A stretch of DNA of 64,000 nt, taken from positions 1,579,352 through 1,643,351 of the forward strand of contig JXTC01000010.1 in assembly GCA_002914845.1 (NCBI GenBank). The letters run 5' to 3'. This DNA is from Trema orientale. Lineage: Eukaryota; Streptophyta; Magnoliopsida; Rosales; Cannabaceae. The translations under genes and the position numbers were made by a program. Position 1 is the stretch's first letter. Each line of letters begins with the position of its first letter. Positions 49,079 through 62,178 of this stretch are shown piece by piece. A model generated the notes under the pieces. That model searched no databases, was not told the origin of the DNA, and was given only the letters and a program-made list of their open reading frames with translations.

Positions 49079-50450
49079 GCTTAGTGACTATGGTTTAGTC
49101 AATATAAATATCCCAACTAATGGAGCTGAGATAAATGGCGTATTTGGTGTTTTCACTTCTTTGGGCGGTTTGAGTGACTCCACTAGCCTTTTTACTTCTC
49201 AGCGGAGAAGGGATGATCTTCCATCTTCTCAGGCACCTTACTCTTTGACGGCAGGTATAATCTTTGTTACTTTTTTTTCTACAATTGCTTTACTTTTATT
49301 TTTTCTAAAGGGTTTTATCATTTATATATTTTTCATGTAGATCCTAGCGCAACCACAAGTACGGTTGTACGTAGGCCTATTTGTGGTAAGAAGACTATTC
49401 TTTTTGCCAAGTTTGCCACTGGTGGAAAGTTGTCTGTCACCTTTGACGCCGCGTATTGCCAACCTATTTGTGTCAAGGATGAGAGGTTTAATAATGAGAT
49501 TGGATATGTCATGCGCCATCACGGCATTTTCCATCATAAGGAATGGAGACTAGTGCCTGAGGATGAGAGGGCACCATTGCGAGAGTATCTTTTGGTAAGT
49601 TAACATCTTGCCTTCTAAATTTTTTTATCTGTCACTAATTTAATGTATAATTACAGGAGAACTTTGATATTAATTTGTATAACAAGACAATGCTAAAGTG
49701 TATTGATAAGCAAATGAGGAATGTATGGAAGGGCCACAAGTACAAGCTCTATACCTATTTCAAGGATAATGAAGGAGAGGATGATGTTGAGATGGCTAAG
49801 AGGATACCCCACCCAGACTTGAAGAAAGAGCAGCAAAAAGATTGGGTGATGTTGTGTGACCATTGGAGTTTTGAGAAGTTTAAGGGAATTATTTAATTAT
49901 GTTTCTTTATTAAATTCATGTTCCAACTTAACTAATGAAATTTTATTATTTTATTAACCAGGAATGGTCAGTAAAGAATATTAAGGCACGATCAAAAAGG
50001 AAGTGGGGGTCAAGGAATGGGTCAGTGTCAACTCCACAGCATCACATTCGACGTGAAAAGGATTTGAAACAGGCAACTGGTCAAATTGAGACTTGGCGAT
50101 AGAGACATTATGACCCCAGTAAGGGATGGATTAGCCCAGATCTTGAGTCGTTCTATGTAAATAAATTTTGAGTTTTGCATTTCACAGATATATAAAATTT
50201 TTGTTAAATCACCCTAACTAATATATAAATTTCCATATAGGATCGTATGATGGGTTTGAGGGTGGAACACACTCCTGAGATCTTGTCCGATAAGGAGATC
50301 ATGGAACATGTTCTTGGGCGCCATTTCATTTGTTTAGGAGCATGGAGCCGGTCTCCTAGCGGTTCGACTGCCACGTCTGATGTGGATTTTGGTGAACCCC
50401 ATCGTTCGACATATAACGAGCTCGTTGAGTGCCTTACTAGCACACAATAA
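49079..50450 (+). pseudogene. CACTA accessory protein (Transposase_24-like), decayed
   Basis: Reconstructable exons: 49079-49254, 49341-49594, 49657-49884, 49962-50102 and about 50241-50450. The first three junctions have GT-AG signals. Text includes GKLSVTFDAAYCQPI, HHKEWRLVPEDERAPLREYL, CIDKQMRNVWKGHKYKL, KEQQKDWVMLCDHW and IKARSKRKWGSRNG, the order of the plant En/Spm Transposase_24 family. Damage: the donor after 49884 is GG instead of GT, an in-frame TAG lies at about 50100 and a TAA at 50448. It is an accessory or TNPA-like protein, not the catalytic transposase, which is absent. Confidence 0.65.
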
Positions 50451-50981
50451 TAGCTTTTTGAGGTTGTGGAGGGACTCAATGAGTGTCGACAGGTGCTTAG
50501 GGAGCATAATCTCATGCCATCTCCCAGATCTACATGACTGTCTCTAATCAGAATTTAGGTCCTACGACTCGCATTCCGCCTACTACTCAACGTACTTCTG
50601 AACATGAGGATGATTGTCAGGAGTCATTTATTTTAGTAGTTTTATTATATTATTTTTAATGTTGTACTTCCGACTACGGTGATAGTTGTTATGACTTGTC
50701 TATTCTGGTGTTGGTACTTTAGTAGTCTTATAATATTGTATTAAATATATCTATTAAAACTTAGTTTATGTGCTTTTTAATTACCTTCTATGACAAATTA
50801 TTAGTGTTTTATGAATATATGATAATAATTGTTCTCATTTATATTTTGAATTAATATGAAAATTACGATTTTTTTGACTAAAAAGATGAAAATTTTACCT
50901 ACACATAACCAAGTGTTATCTACACATATAAAACTTTTATCTAAACATAAAAAGAAAAATTCAGTTTCCTCGCACAGAGCG

Positions 50982-51310
50982 TGACACGTGGCACAACCAA
51001 TTGTGACACGTGGATGTAGCTAGATCTTGACACATGGCGCTACCAGATCGTGAAATATGGCTCCACCAAAATGGGACACGTAGCCCCAATCAACTCTCAA
51101 CATTCGGTATTATCAGATCGTGACACGTGGCGTAATCATATTACTACACATTACATCCATCATATCATGATATGTGGCGACATCAGAGTGAGACACGTGG
51201 CATCTATCATGTCATGACACATGGCACCCATTGATTGTAGGGTGTGGCAGTACTAGAACGTGCTATGTGGCGGCACCTGATCATGCCATGTGTCTACGTC
51301 TTATGATGCC
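50982..51310 (+). repeat. subterminal array of TGACACGTGGC repeats
   Basis: About twelve degenerate copies spaced 20-40 bases apart, each roughly TGACACGTGGC. Four retain the full CACGTG core (near 50985, 51007, 51124 and 51194); others read CACATGG, CATGTGG or CACGTAG. It lies just inside the right end of the CACTA remnant, where En/Spm elements carry binding sites for their own TNPA protein. CACGTGGC is also the plant G-box/ABRE core. Confidence 0.8.
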
Positions 51311-51572
51311 ATGTCATCTCTGTCAAAATTTACACGTAAGCACCACATCAGAATGTATATCATCATTAGATTCTAGTCATCCTAGTGGGGCTCCAATTAA
51401 TGTTACTTACATATAGCAATATGCATTGGGAAGTACCTTTACCTATAGGTTATTTCTTACACATCTCTTCTCTTATAGTATATATATGTCGGTAAAAGTA
51501 TTCTCCTACACATTGTATGCTTTTACCTACACATACATGAGTTGGTAAAGGCCTCATTTTCTTATAGTGGAA

Positions 51573-54500
51573 CTGCATGATTTTTCTGAAAAGGTAATTG
51601 AGTATCTTATTAGGCATTTCATGTTCACCCTTCTTTTTCCTCTTCAAGTGGTGTTCAGTGTAACTTAGGTGACCAGTATACTGATTAGGAGGCTACCTTC
51701 TTTAGTAATTCATATTTTGGTAATGCTTAGAGTCTTGGATTCGAATTTGGCATTCATCTTTTTGTTTGGATTAAATAAAAGATGTTTAGCAATGAACTAA
51801 GATTATTACCTTATAATTATATCTTTAAACTCTATATGCCTTATTAGTACTAAGTACTAAAGTGCAGATGATGATGATGCATGGACTTATACTTGATTAT
51901 AGTTTTCCAATTTAATATCGATCTATATTTACTAGTGATATAAAAACTGTAGAATTGGTTCACTAGTTAAAATTCTAAAACTATTCAAAATAAAACCTTT
52001 CCAATCGAAAACTTTCTTAATATTTTTATAACTAAATCAGAAATTTTAAAATTAAGTGAAATTTTCATTCTATCATTGATCTGAATTCTGGTCGTGACAA
52101 AGACTTTGTTGCTAGTTTGTGTGAAGTTTTGATTTCTCATTTATTACTAAATTCTGAAAGATGAGGGTGCAAATTTTTCTTGTTAAATGGGTGCCAATAT
52201 AATTGGATATGCATTGAATATTTTGATGATTATTCAAATATATATATATATATTAATACTCGTGAGGCACGCAATTCTGTTGACGAACAAAAGTTAAGAG
52301 TGCTCATTCATTTCGCTGACCTAATTAAGCAAGGGGAATGATTCACGCAATGTATAATAATGGGAAAAAAAAAATCCCCACTTGTAACGTTATCTAAAAA
52401 AGGAAATGAAGAAAATACTGGTTACATAGTTCCGGCACCGGGGATAAATAAACAAAAGAGAGTGTTGATCCATGATGTTATTAAAAATAGTCCACTGATT
52501 TGGTACACAGTAAATACTATAAGAAATCCATCACGTGTATCTTTTTCTAAAGAGTAGGAGGAAAATGTCCTGCTTTTGCAAATCTCGGAATATTATAATA
52601 CAACGAATATATTATTAGCCGAGTTGAAAGTTTTTAGACAGCAAGTGAAGGTGTCGCATATAATAGAGCAATGCACTTTACCTTAAAGTAGCTTTGAATC
52701 AATTTCAATTGACAAAGGGAGAGATAAAAATTGTAGGCTCACTTTACGGAAAGAGGCTTTGAAGCACCGTTTATAAGGGTTTTTTTTTTTTATTTTTGTT
52801 TTCCTTAGCTTTAAAATAAATTACACTTACGACTCAACATCCAGTCTAACAATGAAAGCCCCGAGTTCGTCTACGGATGTAGCTCTTCACCTAAAAGATA
52901 ATAACATCCTGAACTGAATTTTAGTGAAGTGATCATTGTATACACTCATTTCTTCTTAAATAACAAAATATCTCTTTTTAAGGATAAAATATATCCCTAC
53001 GTTGGATTAGCAAATCAATACTAATTTCACTCTTTTTTCTTATTTAGTCAAAATTTATATACGAAAAACAAAAATTAGCCTTCTTTTAAACTTGTGAAAA
53101 AAATTACCTTTTTTAACCAAACAAATACAACCCAAAAAACAAATGATGCACGGTGAAAAACAAAATATAATGCAATAAAGAAGATTTAATGAAGAAAAGT
53201 CATACCCAATTTTCTTTTCGATTTGTTCTCCATTATTAGTTAATAATTGTGTGTAGCTAAAGGGTACTCGGATCTTTTATTAAAAAAATTAATTACTTAA
53301 TTTGGCCAAATTAGATGGATAAGCAGAATTTATATCAATTCCTTAGTTTAGAAAGATATTTTTGTTAGGATAAAGATTGCGAAACCAAAATCTTACGCAA
53401 TAAACTTATATCAATGTTGTATCACTTTTAGCTATATAATTTTAAATAGTTAATTTTACTCTAAAATAAGAAGTAATTGAAATGCATACCATATCATATG
53501 ATGTAAAATTTTGATATCCATAGCATTACTTTTTTTGTTAATATATATTTATTAAAACCAATGGTATGATTTTAGCATTTCAAATATAAGCCCTTCGGAT
53601 GTTTTTATAACTATCACCTAACCACTACTTAATGTAGTCAGTGCTAAAGTCCGTATCGGTATACATAATAGACAAGCAATATTAAAGGCCAAAAGATTGT
53701 ACGCCACTCGAAGGCTCCGGTGAACAGTGCTAGATATTCTTTCAGATAATTAACTCGGGGTTGGTGGAGAAATTAAAAAAAAAAATGAAAACGTCTATTT
53801 AGGTCCGTAAGTCTAGTAATTATTTGGAGTAAAAATATATAGATAGATGCTTAAAAAAAAAAAAAAAAAAGATCACAAAGACAACAATATAATATTTTTT
53901 TTAACGAAAAAAGCAAAACAAGACTTGGTAAAACGAAGCAATTTTGTGTAACAAGTACGAAGAAAAAAATATAGCCATGTTGAAGACATCACCTTCCAAG
54001 ATAGACGTACTAGTTGGGCCGCCTGATTGACTGAAACCAATAGTTACTAATATTTGTTGCACGTTACATGGACAACTTAATTTAATATCCGTGGTTGGAG
54101 CAATTTTCAACAGCTGAAGTTCCCTTGTCGCTTCCACCTTGAACTGCACCGCTTGCTGGAATAAACAAATGGTGATGGTCCTTGCAAGGTACTGTAATGC
54201 TTAAGTCAACAGGCGATTTTGGTTATAAATAATCAAAAATTCTGAGAAAGGAAACTTCTATTTATAGGAAAATTTTGTTGGGAACCATATGATGGAGATC
54301 ATTTGCGTTGCTCGATGTGGATATTTTGTTTGAAACACTCGGGACATATGAAATATAATTCCCTGGTACTTGACAATTAGATTTGTCCTCAATCACGTAT
54401 TTCCCGCCTTTGTAATTTTACGCTCGACCCTATGGATATATACCAAACCCTGGATCGGAGACTATGCGACTTCCTTGGAAATAAAGTCGTTCAGAGGCTT

Positions 54501-55687
54501 TGGAGTTCAACTTCCATAAAGTCTGACTGATATGTTTGCACATGAAGTAAACAGTGATTTGATTTTTCGTGTCTTCTTTACATCTCAGTGGAAGTAACAT
54601 GCACACAATATTGATTTAAATTTTAAGGTGAATTTAGATCTAATCTCACACGTACAAGAAAATAAAAATTAATATTTAACATGGTTGAGTTATGAAATAT
54701 AGCATGCATCTACATGAGATTAATATCAATAACTATTTCATTAAAAAAAAATAATAATTTGCACTGTGCAATTTCTGCCTATTCGAAAGCACCTAAAAAC
54801 TTTCAAGTATATTATCTCTATTTTTACTAATCTGAAAATCCTATGAACTCATAATTATATTTTAATTTTCTCTATCCTGAAAACCCTAAAAGATATTACA
54901 TTTTTTTACTCTGTTTAGCTCACTCTCTTTTGCCTCATGTTATACAAGTGGCACAAAAGTCTATATATAGAGACTGATGCAAGAGTTTCAAATCTACGAG
55001 GAGTCCATACACGGCTGGCCATTATCCTATGACTTACCAAGGGTCCTATATCAAAGACTAATTCACGTAAGTAACTAGTAAGGGTCCTATTTGTATAGGA
55101 CTTTTTAATTAATTAACAGCCACACAACAAAATTAATAGTACTTTTGTCAGTCCAATTTGTTTTTCACAAATTTTTTAACAGAGAAATTTTTTTTACAAG
55201 ATACGATGCATGTATTAGTAATGCACACTAGAAGCTAAAAGCCTAAGTCGAAGTAAATTATGGAAATTCGAACATAAAAGCAAAGCCCCCAAATAATCTA
55301 TGCCACCAGTACATGCAGGTCGTAAAACTGACTCAAAAATTTATATTAATAGGTCTCCGCCACGAGTAGGACTTAATTAATTCACAACTACTATGGTCGG
55401 CCGTTTACACTTGCACAAAACAAATATTACTTTTAGAAGTTGGACTTCAAACCTACTTGATAATTAAGTGATTATGGACAGGTGTCATACAATTGACGGT
55501 CTTCGATCTGCTTATAAAGAATTATAAGGTGAATATCAAAGTATAAATGTATTTCACTCACTTAAAAAAAAATATTTCACAAACTTACGATATACGTACC
55601 AAGTATACTTATTCTTCGGACTACCTTCGTCTCAAACACAATATCTCAAACAAAATCGATCAGCTTTACAATCATATCTTACGCCCT
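51573..55687. other. intergenic, no gene recognised
   Basis: AT-rich with A/T homopolymers. The minus-strand frame at 53901-54149 (AVQFKVEATRELQLLKI..) looks moderately protein-like and could be a decayed exon, but I do not recognise it. Confidence 0.45.
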
Positions 55688-57991
55688 ATGGATCTCCATA
55701 TCTTACTTGGAGTCATTTTGTTATTAACATTATTCACTGATACGGCTAATTCATCTCAATTAGCTTTGCCTGGCTGCCGCGACCGGTGCGGTGACCTGAA
55801 AATTCCATATCCATTCGGCATCGGCGATAACTGTTACTTGGAAGAAGCCTTCAACGTCACTTGCGATGATTCCGCGAGTCCGTCCATCGCATTTCTGGGG
55901 ACAAGTAATTTAAATATTACCAAAATATCCCTCCACAACGGTGAGTTGGAAGTCCTGCAGTCCGTAGCCAAAGACTGTAACGACGGACAAGGCAACAACA
56001 ACGTAGCAGCCGATTTCTGGCTTTCCGATTTCACCATTTCCGCCACCAAAAACAAGTTCACCGCCATCGGCTGCGACACCTACGCCATCCTCGAAGGCTA
56101 CCGAGACGGGCAAAGCTACACAACCGGCTGCACGTCCTTGTGCGACCGAAAGGAAGACGTGAACTTCGGGTCCTGTTCGGGCGCCGGGTGTTGCCAGATC
56201 ACCTCTATACCCAGTGGACTTAGGAACATCACGGTGTGGTTGTCAAGTTATTACAATCACTCGAAGGTGCGGAGCTTTAGTCCATGTAGCTATGCGGTTT
56301 TGGCCGAGGAACGCAAGTTCAAGTTTTCGGAGACGAGTTTCGAGCATTTTGAGGACATAAAGGAGTTTCCTATGGTTCTGGACTGGGCAGTCGGGAACTT
56401 GTCGTGTGAACAAGCTCGAAGAAGGGGGAATTTGGCTTGTGCACAAAATAGCAAGTGTGTCAACTCCAACTCCAGCTCTGGCTACCTTTGCCGGTGCTTG
56501 CCTGGTTATGATGGGAATCCGTACCACCCAGATGGTTGCCAAGGTGATATATATATATATAAGTGCTAGTACAGTAGAAATTTTTTCTCAACCAAAAAAG
56601 AAAACAGACATTAAAAATTAGATAGTTACGAAATTAATATATATTAATTTAGTTGTGAAATGAAATTCATTCCAACATTTTACCATCAAATTGAAATCTC
56701 ATGGTTTATATTACTCTTTTTATCTTTCCTATTAATAATAGAAAAATACCCGGACTCAAATTTTTTATTTTTTGTCTTTGATAAACGGAGTCAATTGATC
56801 TAAATATATTTACTCTATATATATAAAGAAAAACATGTATATATATAGTCTCACTCCAATAGCTTTTTTTTTTTTCTTTTATTTTCTTTTTTAGCTGTTA
56901 CATCATCTAACTTATGTAAGAATCTAAGTAGTTTGGAAAGAAAATAAATAATAAATATATATTAATATTCTTTTTTTCTATTTTTTTATCGTAAAAAGAC
57001 TGTTCAAAATGAACTTTAATTAAGTAAAACAATATAAATAGATAAAAGAAAAAAAATTTAAAAAATACCTACTGAAATGGTGCTTGATTTTTTTCTTGCT
57101 TTTGCTATTAGTTTATTGATTTTTTTTCTTTTTACAGGACTAGTTTACTTTTTTCGTAAGGATTTTAATTATACTAGACAAGTGCTATCTAAGATATATA
57201 TTCTGTCGAATTTTAGTATATCACGAAAGAGCAAAATGAAATTCGTAAGGTCTGCTTTAGTATAGGTATCAATTATAAATTAGAATTATCGAATTTAATC
57301 AAAGGTCATGATGTGCCAACTGTACAACATGAGCGACTAAATAAATAGCACATTATCATAGCTTTGTTAATTGAAAAAAAAAATCACTTTTAACATGTGC
57401 ACAATCTCATGAATACATTTGTTTATCCCAATTAAATTAAATGAATAATTTTTTTAGTTAGGGACCACGTCAAATAATCGAATATATTTTTATGAAAACT
57501 TATAGCCAGCATGGCGTTCATGTTTGGTTAATTATCTTTCGGACTGTCTGTGGTTAATAGCTCTTTTTGTAGGAACCTTTTTAATTTAAAAAAAAAAAAA
57601 GAGATTTCAGGTTTTGTGGGACAAATGATGGTTCTACAAGTGCGTTCTATAATTATTGATGCTTTCCACTGCCTACTTTATTTATGTAAAACCGAGTTTC
57701 ATATATATTAGATTCTTTACCATTAAGGTCTTTTTATTTCATTTTTGTATATGCATAGACCAATACGATCAGGCGATCCTTATTTAACTTGATTTTGGTT
57801 CTACGTTGTTGCAGATATTGACGAGTGCATTAAATCAAACCCTTGCATCAATGGAATATGCAAAAATATACCAGGAGGTTTCAAATGTTCGTGTCGAAAG
57901 GGGTATGCACTAGATGGTGGAACTAATATCTGCACTAAAGTCAATTCTAGTACAAAAGAAACGAGACATCTGTTCCTCCACATTATATTTG
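55688..57991 (+). CDS. wall-associated kinase-like ectodomain, two exons, 3' end not found
   Basis: Exon 1 is 55688-56543 and exon 2 is 57815-57991, with clean GT-AG borders and matching phase. The start is the ATG at 55688, which begins a signal peptide ([20 protein letters not shown]); the earlier in-frame ATG at 55547 lacks one. A GUB_WAK_bind domain follows ([15 protein letters not shown], about residues 30-110), then a WAK-type Cys-rich region and an EGF-like module (about 237-285). Exon 2 encodes a calcium-binding EGF ([29 protein letters not shown]). WAKs bind pectin or oligogalacturonides outside the cell and signal through a cytosolic kinase. No transmembrane or kinase exon is visible from 57992 to the window end. 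Partial or truncated. Confidence 0.82.
56840..57090. repeat. MITE-like family copy 2, in WAK intron 1
   Basis: Related to 38130-38410 and 61180-61415: TTTTTTTTTTTCTTTT...AGCTGTTACATCATCTAAC, CAAAATGAACTTTAATT and ACCTACTG.AATGGTGC. Lies inside the 1271-base first intron. Confidence 0.4.
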
Positions 57992-58496
57992 GTAAGTGTG
58001 TATTATATATACTTAGCGACTTGCTTATATAGTTATTCGCTAAACACATGGATTATCTAGGAAAATACATATGCGTGTAGATTAGGAAATAATGTTAAGA
58101 AGCTCAAAGAAGTTGAGAAAATGAGAAAACCAAAAAAAAAAAAAAAGTATTTGAGTAGTGAAATTAATTAGTACAATTATAAATTCCTAAAGAATACATA
58201 CATATATAGGTATACATTCTATACCAACATCCGAAAAAGCACTATCATGTTAAAAGAATAAAATAAGAATATAAGCAAAAAGATAAAAGAAAATCAATAA
58301 AAGATATAAAAACCCTGCTATCCATTGAGTAAAAGCAATTTTTAAAAAAAAATTTGAAAATTTTCGTTGTCATTTTCCTTCTTTTTTTTTTTTCGTTCTC
58401 TTTCCCGCACCAAAATCCAGGAACAAAGTAGAGCCGAAATATAGAAATAATCCTATTTAATTAACAAATTAAGGTAACCTAGAACTCCTAATAGAG
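57992..58496. other. sequence after WAK exon 2, no exon found
   Basis: Begins with a good donor (GTAAGTG). The rest is AT-rich and neither strand shows transmembrane or kinase text. Confidence 0.5.
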
Positions 58497-58582
58497 TGGG
58501 GTCGAGATTGGGTAGAAATAAGTATTTTCCTTTGATTTGTAATAAGTAGAAGTTATTAGTTAAATCCCACTTTAAAAAAATA
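58497..58582 (+). repeat. SINE fragment, degenerate
   Basis: GGGGTCGAGATTGGGTAGAAA (a decayed B-box region), then TTTTCCTTTGATTTGTAATAAGTAG, ATTAGTTAAATCCCACTTT and an A run. This is the same family as 63017-63183. Confidence 0.55.
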
Positions 58583-59269
58583 ACAAATTAAGGTAAGTAG
58601 ATAATTGAAGAAGATTACATAAAACTGTCCATCACAAACATTTTTTCTCATGACTGAAACCCGATGACAGAAAAGGAATTTTACAAGTAGAAATCCATAA
58701 TTTGTTTTAGAAAAGTTTATATTCTTCAATTTTTCAGAAAAACAACAGCTTGTATTAAAGTAAACAACTCTATAAAAGTTTATGAAAATAATCCAATGTA
58801 TATATTCTCCAAATTTTGTAATCACTATTAAACATAAATTGATAATATATATAAGTCGTAAAGCATGTCTAAGCATCATCATCATCACAAAGTAGGCGTA
58901 GAAATTATATATACTAAATCAATAATATGAGCTATAAAGTGTTAATATAAGTCTAAGATAAATAAAATAGAAGTATCCGAAAAAAGTTACCAACTACTAA
59001 AGTAGAAACTAAACTTCCTCCAACTCACTCCACAGTGGAGTTACCTAAATCACACCGAGCACTACTTGAAAGGGGAAAAGATAGAAAGATAAGTATGCAA
59101 ATGCTTAATAGGAATTCAATTACCATTTTTGTATGGATATGGATTAACAAACCTACATTGTTAGTGTTTTTCTATGTAGATTTATAAAACTAAGTCCATA
59201 TATGTAATCAAAAACATGTATATAAGCCACATATAAAAAAAAACACAAAACTAGTATATAATTGTACAA

Positions 59270-60776
59270 ATCATAAATCAACTAATAAAGCTAAGTGAGA
59301 TCTCATCCTCACATCACGGCTCTGAAGTACCAGTTACCAAAGCTACCTAGTATTCTGATATTATATCAGTTAAATCTTGCACAGATTCTTAGGTCTTTTA
59401 TCTAGTGGTATAGCAACTTACCACCAACCTAAACTACCGTTAAGGAAAAATGATCTCAGGTGTGATCCTTTGTTATGTATAATATATTTCAAAGTTTGAA
59501 ATAACCATGCAACAGAGATATAATAAAAATTATGCTTCTATTTGGTATTATTCTAAGATTTATGGAAAATTGGGTAGCATAAAAGTTGTATTTTTCCATA
59601 ACCAAAATCTAAAGCCTGCAATAAAAATATATATGTCACTTCTAGAATAATTCAAGATGGTTCAATATATAGTCTACGAAACTACCGAATATCCATCAAC
59701 ATCAATTTAATTCAAGATAATCCATATTTTCTAGCATAGTATTATAATGTACAATTTAAATCAAAACAAGTATAAAAACCAAGTAATTGAACTCCTATCT
59801 CTCTGTGATACCTATGTTAAGCTATTGGCATTCGTGTATCTCCTGTGAGTTGGTCGGGTGCTCGATTGCCATTTTGGAAATCCGATCTCCTGCTTTGGGA
59901 GGCTATTTTTTTCAATTGAGTCTTAAATGGTCAAAAAGACATTAGCATTGTATTCCTAATGCCTAAATTAGTTAGGATAGCTATAAACCTTATCTAATTT
60001 AGGTCCAAAGTAAAACTCGACCCCTAATATACAAAACGAGGTGAAAACTGAACTCGTCGCCTCGAGTTTTGTGGCCGCTGGAGAAACATATCAATATTAT
60101 ATATCAAAACATATTTCTCAACATCATTGAGTCCAAATATGATATTAGAACTTCGTTTTGACAATGGAAAAATTCGACCATTTGAACTAAAACACATAAA
60201 TCTCTTAAATTGTCCAAAAACTTACCAGAGATGAATCGGCACAAACTAAGGGCTAAGGTACAGCAAGTTCAGCTTGGGAGGAGGGTATTGGCCGGCTGTG
60301 GTGGCGAACGGCGATGAGTTCACTGGAAACAACATCAAAAGGCACCTGGGTTATGCAACCAGCACCAGTGGCCAGTGTTGTGGCCTTGTCAGACGAAGGG
60401 GCCTAGCTAGTGCATCGGGCTTGGGCTCCTTCTAGTTGCCGAATCTTGGGAAAACCGAGAGGGAGGAGAAGCTCGTAGAAGAAAGAGGGAAAGGGGAGAA
60501 AATTAAAGGATTTATTAGGAATACTCTGGGGTTTTCTTTTGACATACGACAGATATTGGCTAGGCACCCAGCTTTTTAAAATTGTATTTTGACCTTGTGT
60601 TTCAAGTTTCCCTTCAATTTAGTTCTTTCAAAATTATGAAATCACGCCAGTTCAAAATTTTTTTCTTTTTTTACTGCCACCCGAATTTAACAAATTTTCA
60701 GCCACTTAAATTAATTTTTAATCTAAAATTAGTAAGAAATTACACCAATACCTTATGAAAAATTAAGGTTTTTACA
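59270..60776 (-). mobile_element. possible LTR-derived remnant
   Basis: Contains a GC-rich block (60220-60530) and a purine-rich stretch (60455-60510), unlike the AT-rich surroundings. On the minus strand it resembles the leader of a plant LTR retrotransposon, starting TGTAAAAACCTT at 60776. No second boundary or target duplication is secure. Confidence 0.3.
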
Positions 60777-61126
60777 TCTTTATTGGTGTACAGTGATAAC
60801 TCAACAACATCAAGTCTCTAATATAATTATATATTTAACACCAGACACTTATCATGGGTGAATCTGCTTCTAAATTTCCACGTGGACGTCAAACTTGCAT
60901 TAGTGAACCAACTGAACTTTTAACATTTTCCAGGAATAAATAATTAAGGAATATTTTAGTTCTTTTTAGATAAAAGAAAGGGAGAAATTAAGTGCACGCC
61001 ACAACCCAAGAAAATATTATTCTGATCACCATTAAACATAAAGTAAATATTAATTATATAACATAATCCATGTACAATCTATTTCCTTGATTATAAAAAA
61101 TTATATCTTACTAGATTGTGAAATCT

Positions 61127-61172
61127 TCAAGCTTAAGACATGACTGAAATCTTCAAGCTTAAGACATGACTT
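61127..61172. repeat. 26-base direct duplication
   Basis: GAAATCTTCAAGCTTAAGAC plus CATGACT occurs twice in a row. Confidence 0.85.
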
Positions 61173-61179
61173 AATAACA

Positions 61180-61415
61180 TATATATATAGTTGTCAATTT
61201 AGTAGATATTTTTTTTTAGCCGTTGGATCATCATCTAATAGTGATCCAACAGCTATAATGATATACATGAAAATATGTGCATCATTAATGCTATTTCTCT
61301 CTCTTACTTTTTACTATTAAAAAATGTGCAAAATAAATTTTAATTTATCAAAACGATACTATATGTATAGATAAAAAAAAAATACTAGATCGGTGCCTTA
61401 TATATATATATATAT
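61180..61415. repeat. MITE-like family copy 3
   Basis: TTTTTTTTTAGCCGTTGGATC, CATCTAATAGTGATCCAACAGC, TTTTACTATTAAAAAATGTG and ACTAGATCGGTGCC match the arrangement at 38130-38410. Confidence 0.45.
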
Positions 61416-62178
61416 TTAGAATGTGTTTGAAAGGTGTGGAAAGAAATAAGATTATTATATTTGTTGTCATTTGTGTAATATGTCTGATTATGTATTTTCT
61501 ATATAGTTATTTTTGGAAGTAATATATTAATAGTTATTTTTGGAAGAAATATATTAAACAAAAGGAGGAGAGAAAAAAGAAGAGGAATTTACAGCTAGAG
61601 CATCTACTAAACCGCTCATGATGAAAACAGAGACACATCATAAATATTTTCAAAACTAGCATCATTGTCATATCACACATATAAAATTACTTGGATACCT
61701 ATTTCCTAACAAATACGTTAAAATATATTCTTCTCCAATAAATCCCACACTGTTTTTGCCACTAGTACTGCCATCTGCATGCAACACCATTGCCACTATC
61801 ACCAATCCTAATTCCGATCCCAGTAGTTCTTCTGCTCGACCAGGGTTGAAAATTTTTGACTGTAGTCAAATTTGTTCAATCCCGTCTTCTAGCCTTTCCA
61901 ACCGATTTTTGACTGATGGTAAAAAAATTTTGACTACTGTTATATCTGCTGCCTTCTCAGTGCCACCTCTTTCACTTTTACTTTTTTTTTATGTAGTAAA
62001 AAATTTCGACCATGTCGAGTTAGAATAACTTCGGAACTCCGAAGTTTTCATTAATGAAAGTCCTAAATTTATAAATAGTTTATAATTTATCTCTTTTTCC
62101 ATCACATGCTTTAAAATAAGGCTAACAATTGATAAGATGCAAGAAAAAGATGGCAATACATTGCTACCTATTATATAA

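Larger units (their letters stand above)
47845..51569 (+). mobile_element. CACTA (En/Spm) transposon remnant, right end present
   Basis: The right terminus is CATTTTCTTATAGTG (51555-51569), i.e. CACTATAAGAAAATG reversed, the conserved CACTA end. Inside are Transposase_24-like exons (49079-50450), paired AAAGCGGCGACAATTGTC blocks (48805-48880) typical of CACTA DNA, and a subterminal repeat array (50982-51310). I could not find the matching left CACTA end, so the left boundary given is only the nearest solo-LTR edge. Confidence 0.65.

Noticed and set aside
53901-54149. Minus-strand 82-residue frame as a gene
   Set aside because: Protein-like over part of its length, but no recognisable domain, partner exon or intact context.
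55547-55687. Upstream in-frame ATG for the WAK-type gene
   Set aside because: The extra 47 residues are polar and lie before a good signal peptide starting at 55688.
60535-60781. 237-base TG...CA segment flanked by TCTTT as a tiny solo LTR
   Set aside because: The duplicated word is low complexity and may be chance; no LTR features inside.
61756-62028. 90-residue plus-strand frame
   Set aside because: Low-complexity Ser-rich text without family resemblance in AT-rich repeat DNA.
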